Of a DNA stretch of 38,017 nt, positions 16,550 to 23,551 are shown piece after piece; position 1 is the first letter of the stretch; every line of letters starts with the position of its first letter. The translations under genes and the position numbers were made by a program. This stretch comes from Nitrospinota bacterium (GTDB lineage: Bacteria; Nitrospinota; Nitrospinia; UBA9942). A model generated the notes under the pieces. It saw nothing but the letters and a program-made list of their open reading frames with translations. It did no database searches and was not told where the DNA came from. The stretch is taken from assembly GCA_016207035.1 (NCBI GenBank), contig JACQQJ010000054.1, positions 1-38,017 on the forward strand, in the 5' to 3' direction.

Positions 16550-16684
16550 TTATTCATACTCCCTCAACATCGCCTCCATCTCCCCTGTTATCTCATTTCT
16601 CAATTCACACGGGTAGAGTATTTTACAACTGGGTATCCAGTGGTATATCCATCTTTTAAGCTCAAGTGTCCCTGAACTGTTACC
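16550..16684 (-). pseudogene. C-terminal relic of a WYL-domain regulator (copy 1)
   Basis: A 44-residue open stretch, GTLELKRWIYHWIP...ELRNEITGEMEAMLREYE, bounded upstream by a TAA at 16687-16685 and without a start. It matches the extreme C-terminus of WYL-type transcription factors (strand-Trp-Ile then a Leu-Arg helix). A homologous relic is at 18931-19077, and homology continues 40 bases beyond both stops (CTGACAACCAWTGGTC). Confidence 0.6.
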
Positions 16685-16704
16685 TTAAAAATATTGAGCC
16701 ATCT

Positions 16705-17082
16705 TTATTCTTCAAAATCAATACCGATAGCTGACAAGACAGCATTTGCTAATGCATTTAAAGTTGTACGATTTAATGTTCCATATTTTTTAAGCAGACG
16801 GCTTTTATCTATTGCCCTCATCTGGAAGCATAAGGCAACAGAATCTTGAGAAAGTCCACCATCTCCCTTCTTTATAAAGCAAGTTCCTATTATAGACTTA
16901 CGAGAAAGATTGGTAGTTAGAGGTATGCAAAGATATGTAGAAGTAAATCGGTTAAGAACTGGATTCTGGAATACAATAACGGGCCTTTCTCTCCCCTGCT
17001 CTGAGCCTTTTACAGGGTCAAGATTTGCAAGAAATATATCTCCGGTTTTAGGATGAATGGTGTCAATCTTTATCATCCTCAT
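16705..17082 (-). CDS. MazF/PemK-family endoribonuclease toxin
   Basis: A PemK/MazF-type toxin, a sequence-specific mRNA interferase. Family features: GDIFLANLDPVKGSEQGRER (conserved first strand and loop with the G-x-E-x-x-x-x-RP motif), PVIVFQN, a central IPLTTNL and the final LSAIGI helix. About 125 residues from the ATG chosen; the start is uncertain because two ATGs (17082 and 17076) and a TTG (17109) lie in frame and none has a good ribosome site. It overlaps the end of the XRE gene, so it is coupled to it. It reads intact, unlike the two other toxins in this window. Confidence 0.88.
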   Translation of the reverse strand: MRMIKIDTIHPKTGDIFLANLDPVKGSEQGRERPVIVFQNPVLNRFTSTYLCIPLTTNLSRKSIIGTCFIKKGDGGLSQDSVALCFQMRAIDKSRLLKKYGTLNRTTLNALANAVLSAIGIDFEE

Positions 17083-17569
17083 CTTTAAGTTGTCTTGCCC
17101 ATTCGTCAACGCCTGCTTCTGCCATCTCCTTAAATTCCAGTCTGTCTTCCTCTGTAACCGCAGGCTGTGCCATTAAACTGTTTATATCAAGACCAAGTGC
17201 ATCTGCAATCTTCTTTAAAGTGGTCAGTGTAGGGATATGGCGACCCTGTTCTATACGGACAAAATTTGGCCTTGCAATCCCTGTCTTTTTTGCAAGGTCT
17301 TCCTGCTTTAAACCTTGCCTTTCCCTTGCTTCTTTTATCCTTTGTGCAATTGCCCATGCAATAATCCTTTTAGGGTCTTCTTTGGTAAGAATGCTAATTT
17401 TTTTTTCATGCTGAAAGGACATTCCAGGATTAAATTTCCTGTCCAGTTTTTCTACTCTCCTGATAGCATTTTTACTAAAATTACTTTCAAAAATAACATT
17501 TACTGCTTTTAATGTTATTTTTTTAAACTGTGTTTGTTTTTTCATTAACTCAGAGACAGCAATGTTCAT
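17063..17569 (-). CDS. XRE-family HTH protein, likely antitoxin/regulator of the MazF module
   Basis: 168 residues. A C-terminal-central Cro/C1-type HTH (about 77-132: IKEARERQGLKQEDLAKKTG, then IARPNFVRIEQGRHIPTLTT) is preceded by a region of about 70 residues of unknown fold and followed by an acidic tail that could wrap the toxin. It starts within the stop of the coiled-coil gene (ATGA overlap) and overlaps mazF. MazF partners are usually AbrB- or RHH-type, so an XRE partner is less common. It probably represses the operon at the inverted repeat near 17966-17981. Confidence 0.85.
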   Translation of the reverse strand: MNIAVSELMKKQTQFKKITLKAVNVIFESNFSKNAIRRVEKLDRKFNPGMSFQHEKKISILTKEDPKRIIAWAIAQRIKEARERQGLKQEDLAKKTGIARPNFVRIEQGRHIPTLTTLKKIADALGLDINSLMAQPAVTEEDRLEFKEMAEAGVDEWARQLKDEDDKD

Positions 17570-17937
17570 TTTGATTCTCCAATAGTATTTAAACCACCTT
17601 TTCTTCTCAGGGGAGAAATACCAGATTTCCTGTTTTTAAGTTTTATGATTGTATTTTCAGCTTCAGCAAGTTCTTTTAAAAGACGGTTATTGAGGGCAAT
17701 AAGCCCTTCATTTGCCCTTTTTAGTTCAAGGTTTTCATTAGAGACCTGTCTTTCACGCACTCTGATATTTTCATAAAACCGTCTCAGTTGTATAACATAA
17801 GCCTTTAAAGCCTCATGCTCTGCTTCCAGTGATTTCTTAGATGCAATTTGAAAAATATTTGTTATTAAACTCCCCAAAGCAACGAGTCCCAGGATGTCTT
17901 CTCCCTCTTGTTTTTTAACAACCGTTTTTGTACTCAT
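17566..17937 (-). CDS. Coiled-coil protein, first gene of the XRE-MazF operon
   Basis: 123 residues, unrecognised. A weakly hydrophobic stretch near 15-32 (ILGLVALGSLITNIFQIA) is followed by a long coiled coil (about 35-105) and a basic tail. The ribosome site is strong (AGAGGAGGGAAAT before ATG). It overlaps the XRE gene by four bases, giving a three-gene operon. It may be a third component of the toxin-antitoxin system, for example an antitoxin chaperone or membrane anchor; this is inference from position only. Confidence 0.75.
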   Translation of the reverse strand: MSTKTVVKKQEGEDILGLVALGSLITNIFQIASKKSLEAEHEALKAYVIQLRRFYENIRVRERQVSNENLELKRANEGLIALNNRLLKELAEAENTIIKLKNRKSGISPLRRKGGLNTIGESK

Positions 17938-17965
17938 ATTTCCCTCCTCTAACTCTTAACAAAAA

Positions 17966-17991
17966 GTATCATACTTGATACATTATGTCAA
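17966..17991 (-). promoter_or_regulatory. Promoter with overlapping operator-like inverted repeat
   Basis: On the minus strand TTGACA (17991-17986, a consensus -35) is followed by the palindrome GTATCA-AGTA-TGATAC (17981-17966), within which TGATACT-like bases serve as a -10 at 15-17 bases. The repeat would let a bound dimer block transcription, so the XRE protein may autoregulate the operon. Confidence 0.55.
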
Positions 17992-18099
17992 ACGGTTTAC
18001 AGATTTATTTAATTTTTTTTGTATGAAAATATCCAAAGATGGAAACTTGAAATGCACTTTAGGAGTTGAAAAAGCTACACAGTCATAATAAGTGTAGAC

Positions 18100-18855
18100 C
18101 TAATATTTTTTTACCAGGGAACAAAAGTCAGGCCATAGCTCTTGTTCAATATTCATGGTTTCTAATACCTCACGATATTTTTTTATAAAATATTGCGGAT
18201 CTGGAGGTTTGCTTGCCAGCTCCTGAATAATAGGCAATACTCTCTCACCTACCAATTTTAGGTCAATAAATTTATTCTTAGAATAGGCCCTACTAAATCT
18301 CTCTTGCCAATAAGAACTGTTTGATTCTACTTTAAACTTAATATAATTCAAAATCAGCGATACCTGGTCTCCCTGAGATTCATTCTTTCTGTTTGGAAAC
18401 TTATTTTTGAGAAAATCAACAAGCCTTTGATTCCCCACTCTGTATAAGTCAATTCCGTAATTGTTCTTTAGCCATGGATAAAAAATAGCATGCTCCATAA
18501 CCTCAAGTAAAGGGCCAAACAAAGAATCATATCGTTTTTGCTGTTCATCAGATATGTTCCTATTTTCCCTCGGAAAACTATGTAAAGTCAGCCATAAATG
18601 ACCCATTTCGTGAGAAACAGGTAGCTCTTTCTCAGGCGTCATTGGTGCTAATGACTTTAAACAGATAAAGAACCTTTTTTCACTGCCGGTGAAGCATGCC
18701 TCATCTTCTGTCAATTCAGGAGATTTGCCTGTGATTATTTCATATTCTAACTCATCAACAAAGACTAGTGGACGCCCATCAGAGTGTGAGAGAATATCAT
18801 CCATCAGTTTTTGAAGAGTAGGACTAAGTTGTGACCTAATATCTTCGCTATCCAT
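18100..18855 (-). CDS. Hypothetical zinc-metallopeptidase-like protein (HEMGH)
   Basis: 251 residues. SHEMGHLW (about 81-88) contains the HExxH signature, in which the two His bind zinc and Glu is catalytic. A downstream Glu within LLEVMEHAIFYPWL (about 118-131) is a plausible third ligand, giving a gluzincin-like site. No signal peptide, so cytosolic. The rest is helical and unrecognised. Such stand-alone HEMGH proteins occur in accessory regions with toxin or phage-resistance genes, but no role is proven. ATG at 18855 is taken in preference to an in-frame GTG two codons upstream. Confidence 0.7.
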   Translation of the reverse strand: MDSEDIRSQLSPTLQKLMDDILSHSDGRPLVFVDELEYEIITGKSPELTEDEACFTGSEKRFFICLKSLAPMTPEKELPVSHEMGHLWLTLHSFPRENRNISDEQQKRYDSLFGPLLEVMEHAIFYPWLKNNYGIDLYRVGNQRLVDFLKNKFPNRKNESQGDQVSLILNYIKFKVESNSSYWQERFSRAYSKNKFIDLKLVGERVLPIIQELASKPPDPQYFIKKYREVLETMNIEQELWPDFCSLVKKY

Positions 18856-18930
18856 TAACACATCTACATTTTATTATTAAAGTATGTTACAAAATAACAC
18901 AACTAACTGACAACCAATGGTCAGTCTTAT

Positions 18931-19077
18931 TTATAATTTGTCATACTTCCTCAACATCGCCTTCATCTCCTCTGTTACCTCTTTCCTAAGTTCAGGGGAG
19001 GACAAAATCTCAACATGAGGTATCCAGTGGTATATCCACCATTTAAGTCCTATATTCCCCTTATACTGGAAACAGAA
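18931..19077 (-). pseudogene. C-terminal relic of a WYL-domain regulator (copy 2)
   Basis: In the frame directly after the TAA of the ATPase gene, the minus strand continues FCFQYKGNIGLKWWIYHWIP and then VEILSSPELRKEVTEEMKAM to a TAA at 18933-18931. This is the tail of a WYL-type regulator without any start. DNA similarity to copy 1 runs from about 18898 to 19050. The original gene seems to have been cut where the ATPase module now ends. Confidence 0.6.
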
Positions 19078-20274
19078 TTATGAGCAACGGAACCAGGGGC
19101 GCACCACAAAATTTTCACGGCTATATAATGTTTCACCACCGTGAATCAGCACCCCTGTTTTTGAAGCTGGGGGACCAAAGGTAGTGTAATATCTGAGTCC
19201 GTCAAATAATGATCTGCCAATGGTCTCTGTAGATTTTACCTCTACAGGGATTAGTTTTTTCCCTATATCCATCACAACATCAATCTCATGCCCCGTCCTG
19301 TCCCGCCAGAAATAGAGGGGCGGTGCCTCTCCCCTGTGGGCAAAGGACTTGTAAAGCTCTGCCAGAACAAAGGTCTCAAATATCGCCCCCTTCATGGCAT
19401 GGTCAGCGATATCCTCAGGCTCTCGTATCCTGAGGAGATAACACAAGAGGCCTGTATCGAGGAAATAGAGCTTTGGACTCTTTATTATCCTCTTTGAGAA
19501 ATTTGTATGATGAGGAGGAAGAAGGTGTATGATAAAACCTGCCTGGAGTATTGAGGTCCAGTGTCTTGCAGTAGTATGGGATATCCCGCAGTCTGCCGCA
19601 ATGGATGATAGATTAAGCAATTGCCCTGTTCTGCCTGCGCACAGTCTTACAAACCTTTGAAATGTCTCAAGGTTGCCGATATTAGCCACCTCCCGCACAT
19701 CCCTCTCCACATAAGTCCTGTAATATGCAGAAAGCCAGTCATGAGGCTCTAATCCCCTGTCATGTATGCGAGGATAAAGGCCGGAGTAAAGTATCTCTTC
19801 CATGCTGAATGCAGGCTTCTTTATCGCTGATGGCAATATTTCAATCTTCCACGGGTCAGATTCTAGTCTGTTCAACAGTTCATCGAGGCTTAAGGGGAGA
19901 AGTTGAACTATGGCGGTTCTTCCTGCAAGGGTCTGACTGACCTTTTCCATGAGGTGAAATTGCTGAGAACCTGTAAGTATAAATCTTCCCGGAGCTTCAT
20001 TACTATCAACAATCCCCTGGATATAAGAAAGAAGTATCGGCGCTTTCTGAATTTCATCAAGAATTACACCACCGCTGAATCTCCTCAGGAATCCCTTAGG
20101 GTCAGCAATGGCAAACTCTCTCTCATGAGGCTCTTCAAGACTAACATAGTTGTGCTTCTTAAAAAGTATCTTTGCAAGGGTTGTCTTTCCAGACTGACGG
20201 GGGCCTGTTATGGATACAACCGGGAACTTCCTTACAAGGTCAATTAGCTTTCTGGATAGGGTTCGTTTAAACAT
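19078..20274 (-). CDS. ATPase with C-terminal DUF4143 domain
   Basis: 398 residues. An AAA-type N-terminal domain has the Walker A GPRQSGKTT (24-32), a Walker B-like GGVILDEIQKAP and a sensor-like LTGSQQFHLM. The C-terminal DUF4143 region ends with YFWRDRTGHEIDVVM...PVEVKST, a PD-(D/E)XK-like nuclease motif. Such proteins are very common in bacteria and archaea and are suspected mobile or toxin-like modules; function unproven. I choose ATG 20274, which coincides with the predicted transcription start, over an upstream TTG that lies inside the promoter. Confidence 0.88.
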   Translation of the reverse strand: MFKRTLSRKLIDLVRKFPVVSITGPRQSGKTTLAKILFKKHNYVSLEEPHEREFAIADPKGFLRRFSGGVILDEIQKAPILLSYIQGIVDSNEAPGRFILTGSQQFHLMEKVSQTLAGRTAIVQLLPLSLDELLNRLESDPWKIEILPSAIKKPAFSMEEILYSGLYPRIHDRGLEPHDWLSAYYRTYVERDVREVANIGNLETFQRFVRLCAGRTGQLLNLSSIAADCGISHTTARHWTSILQAGFIIHLLPPHHTNFSKRIIKSPKLYFLDTGLLCYLLRIREPEDIADHAMKGAIFETFVLAELYKSFAHRGEAPPLYFWRDRTGHEIDVVMDIGKKLIPVEVKSTETIGRSLFDGLRYYTTFGPPASKTGVLIHGGETLYSRENFVVRPWFRCS

Positions 20275-20280
20275 GGATAA

Positions 20281-20335
20281 ATTATAAATCAAACAAGGCA
20301 ATATGTCAAATTGAAAGCAATACTTTCAATTTGAC
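20281..20335 (-). promoter_or_regulatory. Consensus promoter with palindromic operator for the DUF4143 gene
   Basis: On the minus strand a TTGACA (20309-20304) and a TATAAT (20286-20281) are separated by exactly 17 bases, a perfect sigma-70-type promoter. Transcription would begin at about 20274, the ATG itself, so the mRNA is probably leaderless. A 13-base perfect inverted repeat, GTCAAATTGAAAG and CTTTCAATTTGAC with a 5-base spacer (20305-20335), overlaps the -35 box and looks like an operator. Confidence 0.7.
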
Positions 20336-20462
20336 AGAACACGGATGGTTGAGGATTTGTGGTATAAGGGTAGGATAGCTGCTGAAGATTATCTTTTATG
20401 CTATCTCAATATCGATATAACCTGCAATAAATCCTTTTCCTTTTTGGACTTAAACATTCACA

Positions 20463-20491
20463 TTGACAACTCTTTTGTTAATCTATAATAT
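20463..20491 (+). promoter_or_regulatory. Promoter of the isoprenoid/Cys-rich gene cluster
   Basis: TTGACA (20463-20468) is followed after 17 bases by TAATAT (20486-20491), or after 15 bases by TATAAT (20484-20489). It lies 50-70 bases before the first gene of the cluster and is the only good promoter I see for the whole same-strand run up to 30360. Confidence 0.6.
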
Positions 20492-20540
20492 TAAAAAACA
20501 GCTTCCTGCCAGAATCCTGAATAAAAGAGGCTAAATTACT

Positions 20541-21473
20541 ATGGAAAATCTCAAAAAACTTTGGTGGCCTAAAAAGAGGCATCTATCCAACATTAACTCC
20601 ATAGTAAAGAAGCACAGGATAGGTGTGGAGAAGAATCTTTTTCCGCTGGTCAATGCCTATTACCCGGTATTGGTGACCAAACATAGCGGTGAGTTCCGCA
20701 AGATGATCGAGCTTACCACCAAGATGACCATGGTGGGCCGCGCCTGTACAGAAATTGCCGGCTACCCATTTGATGAAAGACGGCTGAAGATAAGCAGTCT
20801 CTTCGGTGCATGTTGTTTCCTTGCAGATAGTTTTATTGATGATTTTGGAGAGGAGGCTTCAAAGGAATACATCGAACGCTTTGAGCTCCTCCTTACAAAG
20901 GGATGGTTTGAGATAAGGACAAAACGGGAGGGGCTCTTCTATATTATCGTGTCGAGGATCTTTGCAGAGAGAGATGTGCTCGATACAGTAATCAGGCAGG
21001 CTATATTCTGGCAATTTATGGCACAGAAGAGGGATATCGGTTTGCGCCTCAGTCTGTTGCATTTCTCAAAGCTATCTCATTCAAAGAAGCTCAATCTCTT
21101 AAGGGAGTGCGGACGGGATAAAGGGGGCTGCGTTGCCTCGGTTTTATCACTCCTCCTTGTGCCAGAGATACCGCTCAGATATCGGCATCTGTTCTATATG
21201 GCAGGCATGCTCTTTCAGTATATTGATGACTATGGTGATTATCATTACGATCGGTATTACAATAGGATGACTTACATGAATCAGGTACGATATCCCTCAG
21301 GCACCCTGCGCAGAATATTATATAAATATATCCAGATACTGCACGAAGGATTGCCTGGATGCATGGGCAGGGATATTCTGCTCACATTCCTCCTAAGGTA
21401 TTTTGTTACAAGGATTGAGAAGCACAGGCTTGAACAGTACAGGGGAGAATACTCCTGGACCACCTATGAATAG
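20541..21473 (+). CDS. Class I isoprenoid-synthase-fold protein
   Basis: 310 residues, all-helical in appearance. ADSFIDDFGEE (95-105) offers a DxxxD acidic motif and FQYIDDYGDYHYD (225-237) a second acid-rich motif, spaced about 130 residues apart as in class I prenyl-diphosphate and squalene/phytoene synthase enzymes, where they bind Mg-diphosphate. A helix with KGGCVASVLSLLL (194-206) resembles the segment before the second motif. Overall similarity to known enzymes seems low, so whether it elongates, condenses or cyclises prenyl diphosphates is open. It is the first gene of the cluster and is followed, eight genes later, by two geranylgeranyl-reductase-like enzymes that could act on its product. 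Confidence 0.72.
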   Translation: MENLKKLWWPKKRHLSNINSIVKKHRIGVEKNLFPLVNAYYPVLVTKHSGEFRKMIELTTKMTMVGRACTEIAGYPFDERRLKISSLFGACCFLADSFIDDFGEEASKEYIERFELLLTKGWFEIRTKREGLFYIIVSRIFAERDVLDTVIRQAIFWQFMAQKRDIGLRLSLLHFSKLSHSKKLNLLRECGRDKGGCVASVLSLLLVPEIPLRYRHLFYMAGMLFQYIDDYGDYHYDRYYNRMTYMNQVRYPSGTLRRILYKYIQILHEGLPGCMGRDILLTFLLRYFVTRIEKHRLEQYRGEYSWTTYE

Positions 21474-22110
21474 GCAGCGTAAATGGGGCTTTACCGCGAT
21501 AGGTGATGCCATCGCAGTAAAACTCCAGACCCTGCGGGGAGAGGGGAAGATTAATGATGAACAACCCCTCCTTAAGCTTGATTATAGAGATCAGGGGGCA
21601 AAGGCGCCGTTCCAATACGATGTAGCAAACGCTACAGTGCATAGAACCGGATGCAGTGCAATTCCTGACAGTTCTCAATATGCGCTGTATGCCATGTGGG
21701 AACTGAAGGAAAGGGACAGGAAGTTCACCTGCAGAAAATGCCGACCTGAATTAATAAAAGACAACGGTATGAAAAAAGATAACGCCTCTGACATTCTGTA
21801 TGGTTTTCTATCCATTCTGGACCAATTTGGTTCAGTCCTTGCCGAAAGGGGAAAGGAATACCGTAATTCCAGACATGGAAAACAGGTGTCAAATACTATT
21901 GATACTATTTTATCGGAACTCGACAACCAGCAGAGAGAGGGGATTAAATTTGCATTTTCATCCATAGACAGTCTGTTAAGGCTTATTCATGAGTATAATA
22001 ATACTTTGGAGAATGGGGCGAATAATGGTCGCAAAGTTAGCCTGAGACGGAACAACGGCCGAACGATGAAAGCGTCACAGAAGAGTAAGGGATCGAAGAA
22101 AAGAGATTGA
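21466..22110 (+). CDS. Hypothetical protein with Ada-like Cys/His metal site
   Basis: 214 residues from the ATG at 21466, which overlaps the previous stop by eight bases; a longer in-frame reading from 21403 lies wholly inside the previous gene and is rejected. VHRTGCSAIPD (58-68) and FTCRKCRPEL (87-96) together give a His, a Cys and a CxxC; they recall the CxxxC...CxRC metal site of Ada-type domains, where a leading H-x3-C and a terminal C-K-R-C-R-P occur. A helical region follows (LYGFLSILDQFGSVL, 111-125) and a very basic tail (171-214). No function known. The ribosome site is weak, so translation is probably coupled. Confidence 0.68.
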   Translation: MNRQRKWGFTAIGDAIAVKLQTLRGEGKINDEQPLLKLDYRDQGAKAPFQYDVANATVHRTGCSAIPDSSQYALYAMWELKERDRKFTCRKCRPELIKDNGMKKDNASDILYGFLSILDQFGSVLAERGKEYRNSRHGKQVSNTIDTILSELDNQQREGIKFAFSSIDSLLRLIHEYNNTLENGANNGRKVSLRRNNGRTMKASQKSKGSKKRD

Positions 22111-22167
22111 AAAAAACTTGACAATACATAAAATTGTGCAATACTTGGTGCAAGGAGAACTCGCCCA

Positions 22168-22383
22168 TTGTCTGCCCTAATAATACTTAAAGTGAGATTA
22201 GGTCCTCTTGTATCGCTGGAGGTAACCGGAGAGAGCTGCAAAGAGATCTGCGAGGCGCTGAAGGGCTATGAGGACCTGAACAAACAGGTTGATGCCATGT
22301 GCGCTGATCTTGCTGAACGTGTCTACCCTGAAGGTGATGAACCTGCCGTTAAACAAGAACAGGAGGTGCAGAATGAAGTTTAA
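22168..22383 (+). CDS. Hypothetical small alpha/beta protein (71 aa)
   Basis: Starts at TTG with AAGGAGAA seven bases upstream, the feature that supports it. The N-terminal strands (IILKVRLGPLVSLEVTG) are followed by a helix holding CKEICEAL and a further amphipathic helix with one Cys, and an acidic Gln-rich tail. No family recognised. It overlaps the next gene by 11 bases and so belongs to the same operon. The strand pattern VRLGPLVSLEV is reminiscent of the repeating beta strands in the next protein. Confidence 0.6.
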   Translation: MSALIILKVRLGPLVSLEVTGESCKEICEALKGYEDLNKQVDAMCADLAERVYPEGDEPAVKQEQEVQNEV

Positions 22384-22801
22384 AGCCCAGGGTGTTATGA
22401 AGAGTTGCCCCAACTTTGCAACAGATGTAAAGGCGGGGCCACTGGACTTTGAGATCACTGCAGGTGCAAGGCTTGAGGGGGCTTTAGGCCCCGTAGATGC
22501 CTCTATGGATGAAATACCCATAAGGCTGGCTATCCCTTTTCTCAGACGAACCAATAGACCTGTAGTTGCGTCCATCGGTGGCTTTAAAGTAAAACTTAAT
22601 CCCTTCGGAATAAAGGTTGAGCTGGCAAATGTGAATGTAAAAGGGATACTCGGCACAAAGGGGATACAGGTAAAGGCTGATGCCCGTGTGGACTGCAAGA
22701 CAGATATGAAGCTGAAAGGTGAGTTGGCCGGGAAAGGTGGCGTAATAGAGGTTAATCTTGGCGATGAGGATTTAGATTTTGATGAGCATGAATGCAAATA
22801 A
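22373..22801 (+). CDS. Hypothetical beta-rich protein (142 aa)
   Basis: The start at 22373 is decided by AGGAGGT six bases upstream; a longer frame from 22289 overlaps the previous gene and lacks a ribosome site. The protein is a succession of short alternating strands (KVKLNPFGIKVELANVNVKG, IQVKADARVDCKTDMKLKGE), with an acidic C-terminus containing His, Glu and Cys (DLDFDEHECK). This regular amphipathic strand pattern suggests a beta-sandwich or beta-sheet structural protein. No signal peptide. No relatives known to me. Confidence 0.65.
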   Translation: MKFKAQGVMKSCPNFATDVKAGPLDFEITAGARLEGALGPVDASMDEIPIRLAIPFLRRTNRPVVASIGGFKVKLNPFGIKVELANVNVKGILGTKGIQVKADARVDCKTDMKLKGELAGKGGVIEVNLGDEDLDFDEHECK

Positions 22802-22816
22802 AACGGAGGACTTTGT

Positions 22817-23527
22817 TTGAACTGCCATATACCCTCTCGAAGAAATTTTTGTATACCGACGGTTAAGCACCATGTTATATGCCGGCATCAGATTGAAGTG
22901 GAGGTTGTGCCCGCCCTTGCAGAGGTCTATTTTCAGGATGAACGTTATGAAGACGCGGTTGATACACAGGTGCGCTTTACTGCATCAGTATATAATGCAC
23001 CGACAGAAAAAGTCTCATGGCAGGTCTTGAGTTTGGCAGGCGGTCCTGGCGCAGGCACTATCGATGCGTCAGGGCTTTACACAGCCCCCCTCAAGGGAGG
23101 TCACCCTTTTACAGTAACCGATATCATTGTTGCAACTTCCGTAGATGACCCCATGAGAAAGGCCTATGTTCGGGTTACCATCGTAGGTAGAGGACCCGAA
23201 CCTTTGCCAGTGCCAAAACTTGAGGTCTTTCCTAAAACAGCATTTCTCTATTATCCTGAAGGGGCACACAACAATCATATAGATAAAAGCAACACCATGC
23301 AACTCTTCCGTACGAGGATACACAATGCCCTCAACCCTCAGATTAAGTGGTATGTGGATAATACTGAAAAACAGAGCGGTTACCAGGACTGGTATCTTTA
23401 TGAGCTCAGCGGTTCGGGGGCTCAAAAAACCGTCAGGATAAAGGCAAGTATAACAATAGGTTTAAATACAATACAAGATGAGGCAGTAGTCATGCAGCTT
23501 AATTATTCATGGCCGGGCATAGTATAG
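22817..23527 (+). CDS. Protein with two Ig-like beta domains
   Basis: 236 residues, TTG start with GGAGG eight bases upstream. After a short Cys/His-rich head (about 1-24: NCHIPS, CRHQ) come two domains. The first (about 27-122) has the strand pattern of bacterial Ig-like folds, including VSWQVLS...GTIDASGLYTAP, a signature of Ig-like domains in surface proteins. The second (about 132-236) repeats the design with IKWYVDN and a final VVMQLNYSW. No signal peptide or anchor is visible, which is odd for such domains and suggests an intracellular or unusually exported scaffold. Confidence 0.68.
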   Translation: MNCHIPSRRNFCIPTVKHHVICRHQIEVEVVPALAEVYFQDERYEDAVDTQVRFTASVYNAPTEKVSWQVLSLAGGPGAGTIDASGLYTAPLKGGHPFTVTDIIVATSVDDPMRKAYVRVTIVGRGPEPLPVPKLEVFPKTAFLYYPEGAHNNHIDKSNTMQLFRTRIHNALNPQIKWYVDNTEKQSGYQDWYLYELSGSGAQKTVRIKASITIGLNTIQDEAVVMQLNYSWPGIV

Positions 23528-23551
23528 CAGCGGTCTGAGAGCGATTTTCTT

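Noticed and set aside
20345-20488. A 47-codon plus-strand frame (MVEDLWYKGRIAAEDYLL...) before the isoprenoid gene
   Set aside because: No ribosome site and it runs through the predicted promoter of the cluster; kept only as a possibility.
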